Shown here: positions 53,441-64,000 of the stretch, one piece after another
Numbering within the stretch: position 1 is the stretch's first letter
How the letters are laid out: every line of letters begins with the position of its first letter
Source of the DNA: Orychophragmus violaceus
Lineage: Eukaryota; Streptophyta; Magnoliopsida; Brassicales; Brassicaceae
DNA: 64,000 nt
Assembly (NCBI GenBank): GCA_030180135.1
Contig: CM058231.1
Span: 51,594,235 to 51,658,234, forward strand
Direction of reading: 5' to 3'
Made by a program: the position numbers and the translations under genes
The notes under the pieces: model-generated
The model's database searches: none
Seen by the model: only the letters and a program-made list of their open reading frames with translations
What the model was told of the DNA's origin: nothing

Positions 53441-56037
53441 CTAAAATTAAGATCACATCTTAAGACATCTAATGCCTTTAGCAGTAGCCTGACCCTCATT
53501 CGCCCTTGCTCAGCGTGTGTCGAAAGACACTGCGTCTTGCTAAGAGTAATACCAAGAGTCATTTGCACGAAGCCCTTCTTGGAATCCTGCATATTGGACA
53601 TGTGCAAGGCCTTATCACTATAAGTATCTTGACACAATCCAATTAGCTTATCCAATCTATCTCTATAGATTCTTATTCCAAGAATGCATACGGTTTCTCC
53701 CATATTTTTATCGAAAAACAACTTTCGAGTCAAGTCTTAACAGACTGAAACAACGGAACTTCATTTCTGAGAAGTAGTATGTTATCAACATACAATACCA
53801 GAAATGCAACTGCGCTCCCACTAGTCATCTTGTAAACACACGGTTCCTCTTCATTTCTGATAAAATCAAACCTTTTGATTACTTCATCAAAAACAAAGAT
53901 TCCAACTCCGAGATGCTTGCTTCAATCCATAAATGGATCGATGAAGCTTGCACATCTTCCTAGCTTCATTAGGATTAATGAATATTTCAGATTATGTCAT
54001 GTACACATTCTTTTCCAGAATTCCATTAAGGAAAACTGTTTTCACATCCATCTGCCATATCTCATAACCATTATGAGTGGCGGTTGCTAAGAGAATCCGA
54101 ATGGACATTAGCATGGTGTCTGGGAATAGGTTTCTTCATAGTCAATACCAGGAATTTACTTGAAACCTTTTGCCACCAACCTAGCTTTGTATATCTGAAT
54201 ATAACCATTTTCAGATTCAGCGGCTTTCAGCCATTTTCGGAGTCAAGGCCCATCATTGCTTCTTCAAAATTCACAGGCCCGTCACTTTCAATGATCAGTA
54301 GATCACGACAATTGGTTACGAGAAATCCATATTTCTCGGGTTCGTGACGGATCCTTTCGGATCTGCGAGCTTCAGTTTTCAGTAAAAGTCGCGCACACAT
54401 ATCTCATATGTATACTTTTACCACGACCTAATTAACCAAGATTTGAACCGTAGTTAATTAAGTCATAAACCAAAAATTAATATTTGGTTCGCGATCTGTG
54501 TCGATCGATGCAACTTTTGTGTCGATCGACACTTCTTCAGAAACTCGCATTTGAATGTATATCAAATATACATTCACCAGATCCTTGCAAACCTCAGGCA
54601 CCACAGTTGCAGGTTCTACAACTCTTTGTAGATCCTACTGCTGCTCTTCCTCATCAGGTTGAGCAGTCTCCTGTGATTTTCGAATTTCTTCGAGTTCGTA
54701 TTTTACTCCCACTGTTCTTCTTGGAAAGAAAATCTTTCTCAAGAAAACATGGTTCCGAGCAACAAACAATTTGTTCTCAAACTGGTTGTAAAAGTAACAT
54801 GCCTTGGTTTTGTTAGGACAACCAATGAAGTAGCACTTATCAGATTTGTGTGTGAGCTTATAGAGATTAAACGTTTTATATAAGTCTCGCAACTCCAAAT
54901 CTCCATGATGGATAAATCAGAAACATTTACATTCCACATCTCATGTGGTATCTCTGTAACTGATTTTGATGGAACTCTATTTAAAGTAAACTCAGACATT
55001 TCTAGAGCGTATTCTTAGAAGGATAATGGAAGATCTAAGTGACTCATCATTGATCGAACCATATCTAATAAGGTCTGATTCAGGAGGAGTGAATTGTGAA
55101 ACACTTTCACAATCTCTCAGATGATCACTAAATTCTTGACTTAGGTATTCACCTCCATGATCTTATCGTAGAGATTTAATACCTTTGCCAAATTGATTAT
55201 GTACTTCATTTTGGAACTCTTTGAACTTTTCAAAGATTCTGACTTATGCCTTATAAATAAGGCATAACCGTACCTTCTGAAAATATCAGTAAAGGTAATG
55301 AAGTACTGAAATTTTCTTCTAGCACTAGTGCTCATCGGCCCATATACATCCGTATGTATAAAGCCCAATAAGCCTCTGGCCCTTTCATTTTTTTTTCGTT
55401 CGTTCGCAACCTGTATCGATCGTTGCATACATGCATCGATCGACACTACCTTTGTTGAAAGGGGCCTCTTTCGTTTTCCAATAAACAAGATTCACTTTAC
55501 TCATTATGATTCATAATCAGATGAGCCCAAAAGCCCATCACTATGGAGCTTCTGAATCTGTTTCTCATTTATGTGGCTCAAAACGACAATGCCAGAGAAA
55601 GAGTTTGATTCGTATCTTTTGACTTGAATCTCTTGGTACTAATGTTATCGTTAGGCACATTCTGGTTTAGAACATAAAGTCCATTCTCTAATGGATTGCT
55701 ACTATAAAATATATCACTGTAATCAAATGAATAAAACTTATTCTTGATTTGAGAACTGATATCCTTCCATATCCAAACAAGGATTAGAAATAATCTGTCT
55801 GCTCATAGCAGTTACATAGTAGCAGTTTTAAGTTCAAAACATGCCATAAGAGAAAAAACAAATGAAATACTCCTACGGTTAATGCATCAACTCTTGCTCC
55901 ATTCCTACTCATAGGTCCACTTGTCCTTTCTCCATAGTCCTACTTTTGCTCAGGTCCTGCACATTTTCACAAAATATGAGTACCACAGCTGGTATCAAAT
56001 ACCCAATAAGTAGGACAATAAGAAGTAACATTTACTT
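53441..56037 (-). pseudogene. Element G degenerate pol (copy 1)
   Basis: Minus-strand remnants. Integrase at 55488-55141 keeps HTDVYGPMSTSAR, but its zinc-region flank is replaced at 55397-55450 by a cassette with two CGATCG cores 20 bp apart. Post-integrase pieces at 54999-54635. RT: active site YVDN (53792-53781) instead of YVDD, and ILGIRIYRDR at about 53690. After LSTHAEQGRMR the sequence jumps to the terminal VRLLLKALDVL, so RNase H is deleted. A 215-bp AT-rich block with another 21-bp pair (54502, 54523) is also embedded. No function possible. Confidence 0.8.
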
Positions 56038-56917
56038 CTATAACATAATACCTGAAGAAGAAGTCTCGTACGTCTTCTTCAGCTTCTCATAATCTTCCAA
56101 GACTTTATTGCAGTTTCTTTTCAAATGCCCATAACCATTACAATAACGGCACTTAACATCTTCAGAAGGACTGGTTTTAATCTTAGGAACACGGCCAGAC
56201 ACGCTTGGATTCACAATCAAGCTCGTCTTGCCATCACCTTTGTTCTTACCAAGTTTCTTAAACTTTTTACCCTTTTGTACCATAAGGACATTTTGGGGTG
56301 TCCTTCTTGATGTTAGGTTCAGCAGTCTTAAGCATCCCATGCAATTCAGTCAACGTCTTCGTCAAGTTGTTCATGTTATAGTTCATAACAAATTGATCAT
56401 AGCTTGACGGCAGTGACTGCAGAATGATGTCAGTAGCCAACTCTTGACTAATGGGACAATCCAGTTTCCCCAGGTTATCAATATAACCCATCATCTTAAT
56501 GACATGAGGACTAACTGGTTCGCCCTTTGGTAGCTTGCACTCAATCAGAGACCTAACCGTCTGGTATCTCTGAGTTCGTGCCTGCTCCTGAAACATACTT
56601 TTCAGGCCAGTGATCATCTCTTTCGGCGACTCCACGTACTCATATTGCTTCTGCAATTCCGAGTTCATGGTAGCCAACATGATACAACTCACATCCACCG
56701 CATCATTAGAATGCTTATCCCAAGCATCCTTATCTGACTGCCAGGCATTGGCTCGGTACTTCTTGGGGAGAACTTTCTCAAGGACATAGTCCTTTTTCTC
56801 CTGTTTGAGAACAATTCTCAAGTTCCGATACCATTCAAGAAAGTTGGATCCATTTAACTTGTCCTTCTCAAGGACGGATCGCAGGGAGAAATTGTTACGA
56901 TGGTTTGTGCTAGACAT
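56038..56917 (-). pseudogene. Element G gag (copy 1), frameshifted near the knuckle
   Basis: Start at 56917 (MSSTNHRNNFSLRSVLEKDK) after TTTCCAG|CT. 216 codons with the copia gag pattern (YIDNLGKLDCPISQELATDI; SLPSSYDQFVMNYNM), then a frameshift at about 56300 into a 100-codon frame holding the CCHC knuckle CRYCNGYGHLKRNC and ending SSSGIML at 56038. Close to C gag. Confidence 0.85.
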
Positions 56918-58094
56918 AGCTGGAAAAACAAGGGAGGTTTAGTTATGATGTTCAAGAAATGAGAAGTCTTAACTATTAAGACAACTCGCATTATATTCAA
57001 ACAATGTTTCCTCAGATGATTATAATGATCCAAGACCCATACTTCACTAAACTTGAGTGAGCCACTGGCTATCACCCAAATTTAGCTATCTAGGTAAGCA
57101 ACAACTTTGCTAGTTATATCCAATATAACTCTTGGTTGTGGATCGACATCTCATGCCCAATCCACCTGATGTCTCTGAGCCCAAAACAATTTTGATGGCC
57201 CAGTCAAGTAAACCAATCTCTTCAGTCATGTAATTGTTGATGTCTTGCACTGTAAATCCATCAACACGATTACCTCTGTCTTACTCATGAAATTGTGGAC
57301 ATCTTGCACTGCAAGTCTATCGCACAATTAAATGGGTCTTGATAGTTGACAAGATTGGAAAGACATCAAGTATCACTTGATATTTGGTTGAGGAACGGAA
57401 CCATTTAAAACGCTCAGTTTTATTATGTTTTAATTCTTATAATTAATTGATTCATCTTGCTTCGGTTCTGTGATTTCAGGTTCAATAACCTAATCAACAA
57501 GTCTGGTGTCGACCGACACTACTATAGTGTCGATCGATACAGGATAACCAAAAGCAATCCGCAATAACCGATCAATCCAATTGATCCGGTTTTGAATACC
57601 GGTCAGCGTCGATCGATGCTACGTTAGCATCGGTCGATGCCAACCTAATCAAGACAATCGCAATTAAACCATTCACAGTGTTCGACCATCTTTAACCAAG
57701 CTCGATAACCGGTCCAATTCAATTGAACCGATTCATCAATCTCGCGAGGTTTGTGTCGATCGATGCAACATTTGTGTCGATCGACACTAGGCGAAAACTG
57801 AGTTTTATTCGGGTTTTCGCCCTGTGTCGATCGATGCCGGATTGGCAACGATCGACACCATGCGAAAAACCCTAAATTTTATTTGGGTTTTCGCCCTGTA
57901 TCGATCGATGCCGGATTGGCATCGATCGACACCATGCGAAAATACCCTAAAACGTTTTCGAACAGAACCCTAAACTAGGTTTTTTTCATGAAAACGAATT
58001 TTAGCAAGTTTGTATCAACCATACACAGATTCAGATTCAACCAATCTAATCAACATGCTACTGATTCAATGGAACCCTAAAGCTCTGATACCAC
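56918..58094 (-). other. Element G leader with palindrome pairs (copy 1)
   Basis: Non-coding. Primer site complement at 58082-58093 (TGGTATCAGAGC on the minus strand). Five palindrome pairs at exactly 21 bp: 57510/57531, 57610/57631, 57757/57778, 57828/57849, 57902/57923. Likely intron: donor ACCAG|GTAATT (GT at 58199-58198 in the LTR), acceptor AG at 56921-56920. The ORF at 57645-57848 is made of repeats. Confidence 0.75.
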
Positions 58095-58774
58095 TGAAGG
58101 AATTTCTAGCAGTTCCTAATCCAATTAGGCAACCCTGGTCTGAATTCCAAGCCTAGGATCTAGGGTTCATGTAATTGAATCTAGGGATCTCAGAATTACC
58201 TGGTGATTAGCAGCGGAAGATTTGCAGATAATCGAGATCTAGAGCGCCTCAAATGTTGCGCCTCTACTGGTATCCACACGCACACAAACTGGACCGCAGG
58301 GATGCTAGTGCCTTACAGAGATCTAATCTCCAGAGAGGTTTCTTTCTATGTTCTGGTGGCTGTGGATTAGGTTAGGGACGAGTTTAGGTCGACCATATAT
58401 CTTATATATGTCGGCTTAAACCACAACGGAATTAACCAACGATTAAACCGAATTAATCTGATTAATCCGCGAGTGCATCGATCGATGCACTCTCTGCAAC
58501 GATCGATGCTGTCCCAGAATATTGATATCGAATGCATATCACATATGCATTCACTGGATCATTACATTAATGATCAACCTCGTCTTTAACGCCCAGTTTG
58601 CTTAGGTGTGTGACCCTGTAGGATCATATAACACTAGCAATGAGTTCTCAACTCATTGATCATAAGTGGCTTCTAGCAAAGCGTTATGACTACCCAGTGT
58701 TATGTGATTGTCTTATCTCAACTATACGACTTTCACTTAGAGCAAGTACAATAGATTTCAGGACATTCCCAAAA
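58095..58774 (-). repeat. Element G LTR copy 2 (680 bp), shared between tandem units
   Basis: Flanked on both sides by G internal sequence: it is the 5' LTR of copy 1 and the 3' LTR of copy 2. Same TG-to-TT terminal change as LTR copy 1. Confidence 0.9.
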
Positions 58775-61700
58775 ATCTCCCACTTGTACTGGAATCATCT
58801 ATTCCCATAATCCCTTTGTCACTATATCTCGATCTGGCATAAGGCAAGATCTGTGTCACCCTTATTTAGCCAAGATCATGTTCATCGAACTCCGATTTAT
58901 ACTGACAAGACAAACGACTGACAGTCACCTCGTTTGAGTGTGGCCACACATTTCTCAGTATCAAATCTTCGATGGGCCCTGAGATATTTATCTCCTGTTA
59001 TATAGGAGGAACAAATCCCATCGTGTTCCATCCCTGTCTCTTCACACGCTTCATGATACGCCCAATCAATGCCTTTATAGTCACCAGTTACGGCTGACGT
59101 TTGACCAGGTTAAAGCGGACCAATTCACATGTAAGAAAACATGATGAACTCAGGTCTAAGGACTATACTCTATAGTCGTAATGAAAACTCTCATGACACT
59201 TATATAACTATCCCGTAGAGTTCTCATCAGTGGGTCATGTCCGATCCTGTGTTCTCCAACACATATCTATGTGATTGACTTTAATACTCTTATTAATGAC
59301 TCCATGAAACTTAGTCATCAGTCACCTCACATACTAGTCTCACGCGGTTGTTAATGTCCCACTTTAACAACCTCGACCAAGGACCAACATAATTTATGTC
59401 ATTTATTATCTATAGGGTTTCATGATCAAGTCACATACTTGATGACCTATAAAATGTCATAAATTACTTTGGGACTATTATTTAATAAACATTATTAAAT
59501 AATACAGATGTCAGATTTCAATAACATAATCAAATTATGTTTATACGAACATCATATCATAACTAAAATTAATCACAATGACTCCCACTAAAATTAAGAT
59601 CACATCTTAAGACATCTAATGCCTTTAGCAGTAGCCTGACCCTCATTCGCCCTTGCTCAGCGTGTGTCGAAAGACACTGCGTCTTGCTAAGAGTAATACC
59701 AAGAGTCATTTGCACGAAGCCCTTCTTGGAATCCTGCATATTGGACATGTGCAAGGCCTTATCACTATAAGTATCTTGACACAATCCAATTAGCTTATCC
59801 AATCTATCTCTATAGATTCTTATTCCAAGAATGCATACGGTTTCTCCCATATTTTTATCGAAAAACAACTTTCGAGTCAAGTCTTAACAGACTGAAACAA
59901 CGGAACTTCATTTCTGAGAAGTAGTATGTTATCAACATACAATACCAGAAATGCAACTGCGCTCCCACTAGTCATCTTGTAAACACACGGTTCCTCTTCA
60001 TTTCTGATAAAATCAAACCTTTTGATTACTTCATCAAAAACAAAGATTCCAACTCCGAGATGCTTGCTTCAATCCATAAATGGATCGATGAAGCTTGCAC
60101 ATCTTCCTAGCTTCATTAGGATTAATGAATATTTCAGATTATGTCATGTACACATTCTTTTCCAGAATTCCATTAAGGAAAACTGTTTTCACATCCATCT
60201 GCCATATCTCATAACCATTATGAGTGGCGGTTGCTAAGAGAATCCGAATGGACATTAGCATGGTGTCTGGGAATAGGTTTCTTCATAGTCAATACCAGGA
60301 ATTTACTTGAAACCTTTTGCCACCAACCTAGCTTTGTATATCTGAATATAACCATTTTCAGATTCAGCGGCTTTCAGCCATTTTCGGAGTCAAGGCCCAT
60401 CATTGCTTCTTCAAAATTCACAGGCCCGTCACTTTCAATGATCAGTAGATCACGACAATTGGTTACGAGAAATCCATATTTCTCGGGTTCGTGACGGATC
60501 CTTTCGGATCTGCGAGCTTCAGTTTTCAGTAAAAGTCGCGCACACATATCTCATATGTATACTTTTACCACGACCTAATTAACCAAGATTTGAACCGTAG
60601 TTAATTAAGTCATAAACCAAAAATTAATATTTGGTTCGCGATCTGTGTCGATCGATGCAACTTTTGTGTCGATCGACACTTCTTCAGAAACTCGCATTTG
60701 AATGTATATCAAATATACATTCACCAGATCCTTGCAAACCTCAGGCACCACAGTTGCAGGTTCTACAACTCTTTGTAGATCCTACTGCTGCTCTTCCTCA
60801 TCAGGTTGAGCAGTCTCCTGTGATTTTCGAATTTCTTCGAGTTCGTATTTTACTCCCACTGTTCTTCTTGGAAAGAAAATCTTTCTCAAGAAAACATGGT
60901 TCCGAGCAACAAACAATTTGTTCTCAAACTGGTTGTAAAAGTAACATGCCTTGGTTTTGTTAGGACAACCAATGAAGTAGCACTTATCAGATTTGTGTGT
61001 GAGCTTATAGAGATTAAACGTTTTATATAAGTCTCGCAACTCCAAATCTCCATGATGGATAAATCAGAAACATTTACATTCCACATCTCATGTGGTATCT
61101 CTGTAACTGATTTTGATGGAACTCTATTTAAAGTAAACTCAGACATTTCTAGAGCGTATTCTTAGAAGGATAATGGAAGATCTAAGTGACTCATCATTGA
61201 TCGAACCATATCTAATAAGGTCTGATTCAGGAGGAGTGAATTGTGAAACACTTTCACAATCTCTCAGATGATCACTAAATTCTTGACTTAGGTATTCACC
61301 TCCATGATCTTATCGTAGAGATTTAATACCTTTGCCAAATTGATTATGTACTTCATTTTGGAACTCTTTGAACTTTTCAAAGATTCTGACTTATGCCTTA
61401 TAAATAAGGCATAACCGTACCTTCTGAAAATATCAGTAAAGGTAATGAAGTACTGAAATTTTCTTCTAGCACTAGTGCTCATCGGCCCATATACATCCGT
61501 ATGTATAAAGCCCAATAAGCCTCTGGCCCTTTCATTTTTTTTTCGTTCGTTCGCAACCTGTATCGATCGTTGCATACATGCATCGATCGACACTACCTTT
61601 GTTGAAAGGGGCCTCTTTCGTTTTCCAATAAACAAGATTCACTTTACTCATTATGATTCATAATCAGATGAGCCCAAAAGCCCATCACTATGGAGCTTCT

Positions 61701-62184
61701 GAATCTGTTTCTCATTTATGTGGCTCAAAACGACAATGCCAGAGAAAGAGTTTGATTCGTATCTTTTGACTTGAATCTCTTGGTACTAATGTTATCGTTA
61801 GGCACATTCTGGTTTAGAACATAAAGTCCATTCTCTAATGGATTGCTACTATAAAATATATCACTGTAATCAAATGAATAAAACTTATTCTTGATTTGAG
61901 AACTGATATCCTTCCATATCCAAACAAGGATTAGAAATAATCTGTCTGCTCATAGCAGTTACATAGTAGCAGTTTTAAGTTCAAAACATGCCATAAGAGA
62001 AAAAACAAATGAAATACTCCTACGGTTAATGCATCAACTCTTGCTCCATTCCTACTCATAGGTCCACTTGTCCTTTCTCCATAGTCCTACTTTTGCTCAG
62101 GTCCTGCACATTTTCACAAAATATGAGTACCACAGCTGGTATCAAATACCCAATAAGTAGGACAATAAGAAGTAACATTTACTT
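58775..62184 (-). pseudogene. Element G 3' block and degenerate pol (copy 2)
   Basis: Base-for-base repeat, as far as I compared, of 52628-56037, with the same YVDN, RNase H deletion, palindrome cassettes and stops. Confidence 0.8.
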
Positions 62185-63064
62185 CTATAACATAATACCT
62201 GAAGAAGAAGTCTCGTACGTCTTCTTCAGCTTCTCATAATCTTCCAAGACTTTATTGCAGTTTCTTTTCAAATGCCCATAACCATTACAATAACGGCACT
62301 TAACATCTTCAGAAGGACTGGTTTTAATCTTAGGAACACGGCCAGACACGCTTGGATTCACAATCAAGCTCGTCTTGCCATCACCTTTGTTCTTACCAAG
62401 TTTCTTAAACTTTTTACCCTTTTGTACCATAAGGACATTTTGGGGTGTCCTTCTTGATGTTAGGTTCAGCAGTCTTAAGCATCCCATGCAATTCAGTCAA
62501 CGTCTTCGTCAAGTTGTTCATGTTATAGTTCATAACAAATTGATCATAGCTTGACGGCAGTGACTGCAGAATGATGTCAGTAGCCAACTCTTGACTAATG
62601 GGACAATCCAGTTTCCCCAGGTTATCAATATAACCCATCATCTTAATGACATGAGGACTAACTGGTTCGCCCTTTGGTAGCTTGCACTCAATCAGAGACC
62701 TAACCGTCTGGTATCTCTGAGTTCGTGCCTGCTCCTGAAACATACTTTTCAGGCCAGTGATCATCTCTTTCGGCGACTCCACGTACTCATATTGCTTCTG
62801 CAATTCCGAGTTCATGGTAGCCAACATGATACAACTCACATCCACCGCATCATTAGAATGCTTATCCCAAGCATCCTTATCTGACTGCCAGGCATTGGCT
62901 CGGTACTTCTTGGGGAGAACTTTCTCAAGGACATAGTCCTTTTTCTCCTGTTTGAGAACAATTCTCAAGTTCCGATACCATTCAAGAAAGTTGGATCCAT
63001 TTAACTTGTCCTTCTCAAGGACGGATCGCAGGGAGAAATTGTTACGATGGTTTGTGCTAGACAT
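62185..63064 (-). pseudogene. Element G gag (copy 2)
   Basis: Identical translation to copy 1, including the frameshift before the CCHC knuckle, which shows the duplication post-dates the inactivation. Confidence 0.85.
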
Positions 63065-64000
63065 AGCTGGAAAAACAAGGGAGGTTTAGTTATGATGTTC
63101 AAGAAATGAGAAGTCTTAACTATTAAGACAACTCGCATTATATTCAAACAATGTTTCCTCAGATGATTATAATGATCCAAGACCCATACTTCACTAAACT
63201 TGAGTGAGCCACTGGCTATCACCCAAATTTAGCTATCTAGGTAAGCAACAACTTTGCTAGTTATATCCAATATAACTCTTGGTTGTGGATCGACATCTCA
63301 TGCCCAATCCACCTGATGTCTCTGAGCCCAAAACAATTTTGATGGCCCAGTCAAGTAAACCAATCTCTTCAGTCATGTAATTGTTGATGTCTTGCACTGT
63401 AAATCCATCAACACGATTACCTCTGTCTTACTCATGAAATTGTGGACATCTTGCACTGCAAGTCTATCGCACAATTAAATGGGTCTTGATAGTTGACAAG
63501 ATTGGAAAGACATCAAGTATCACTTGATATTTGGTTGAGGAACGGAACCATTTAAAACGCTCAGTTTTATTATGTTTTAATTCTTATAATTAATTGATTC
63601 ATCTTGCTTCGGTTCTGTGATTTCAGGTTCAATAACCTAATCAACAAGTCTGGTGTCGACCGACACTACTATAGTGTCGATCGATACAGGATAACCAAAA
63701 GCAATCCGCAATAACCGATCAATCCAATTGATCCGGTTTTGAATACCGGTCAGCGTCGATCGATGCTACGTTAGCATCGGTCGATGCCAACCTAATCAAG
63801 ACAATCGCAATTAAACCATTCACAGTGTTCGACCATCTTTAACCAAGCTCGATAACCGGTCCAATTCAATTGAACCGATTCATCAATCTCGCGAGGTTTG
63901 TGTCGATCGATGCAACATTTGTGTCGATCGACACTAGGCGAAAACTGAGTTTTATTCGGGTTTTCGCCCTGTGTCGATCGATGCCGGATTGGCAACGATC
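63065..64000 (-). other. Element G leader (copy 2), cut by window end
   Basis: Repeat of 56918-57853 with the same palindrome pairs; the window ends inside the pair corresponding to 57828/57849. Confidence 0.8.

Larger units (their letters stand above)
51948..64000 (-). repeat. Element G tandem array: LTR-internal-LTR-internal, 6,147-bp period
   Basis: 51948-57853 repeats at 58095-64000 with constant offset 6,147 and no indel that I can see; the only substitution noticed is C/T at 52109/58256, within the LTR. The array continues past the window; a third LTR would begin near 64242. LTRs are 680 bp (51948-52627, 58095-58774). This arrangement arises by unequal recombination between LTRs, or can be an assembly duplication. 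Confidence 0.9.

Noticed and set aside
57500..57930. CRISPR-like array of short repeats
   Set aside because: Plant nuclear context, palindromic cores only 6-16 bp, pairs rather than a regular repeat-spacer series, no cas genes.

Overview
The window is nuclear DNA from a flowering plant, almost certainly a Brassicaceae species, in a transposon-dense (pericentromeric-like) region. Evidence: nested Ty1/copia and Ty3/gypsy LTR retrotransposons; an Athila-type primer site matching tRNA-Asp; a Helitron with ATREP-like ends (TCTATACTATTA...CTAG); captured subtilase and SEUSS-LIKE gene fragments; and the first exon of a small plant membrane protein. I see no rRNA, tRNA, bacterial or phage genes. Species is not resolvable by eye. 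Element letters A-K are my own labels.

Layout. (1) 1-22470: a four-element nest. Element A (short-LTR, gypsy-like, product unrecognised) has its 5' LTR cut by the window edge and its 3' LTR at 22215-22470. It contains a 3'-truncated Athila-like element B (5' LTR 1357-2547, gag, protease). B is split by a non-autonomous copia C (2554-9617, TSD GTTTT). A also contains an intact copia D (13112-20910, TSD CATTG) with one uninterrupted 1,325-codon polyprotein. (2) 22471-22900: the first 18 codons, 5' UTR and upstream region of a host gene on the minus strand; the A nest sits in its coding start. (3) 23368-36377: a Tat-like LTR (J) with an oppositely oriented extra ORF, then a broken chromovirus-like gypsy (F) whose integrase is split by copia E (26733-34038, TSD CATAC), then F's 3' LTR. 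(4) 36378-49125: the long LTR and short internal part of minus-strand element I. I is split by an 8.25-kb Helitron (39005-47257) holding subtilase and SEUSS-LIKE exon fragments, and the Helitron is split by gag-only copia H (41074-45580, TSD GACGT). (5) 49126-51947: a plus-strand LTR (K) of the same family as I. (6) 51948-64000: two tandem copies, 6,147 bp apart, of a decayed copia G sharing an LTR.

How they work together. C, D, E and G are relatives: similar LTRs, the same tRNA-Met primer site, the same purine tract (ACAAGTGGGAGAT), a conserved 3' non-coding block, and matching splice-like signals (donor in the LTR, acceptor two bases before the gag ATG). D is the only copy here with a full enzyme set, so it or sister copies could mobilise the dead relatives. 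The most unusual pattern is a palindromic core (CGATCG or one-base variants) in pairs almost always exactly 21 bp apart. It recurs in LTRs, leaders and coding regions of B, D and G, and lies about 72 bp upstream of the TATA box in both D and G.

Nucleotide identities and mismatch counts are by eye and approximate; TSDs, LTR ends and motif spacings were counted directly.
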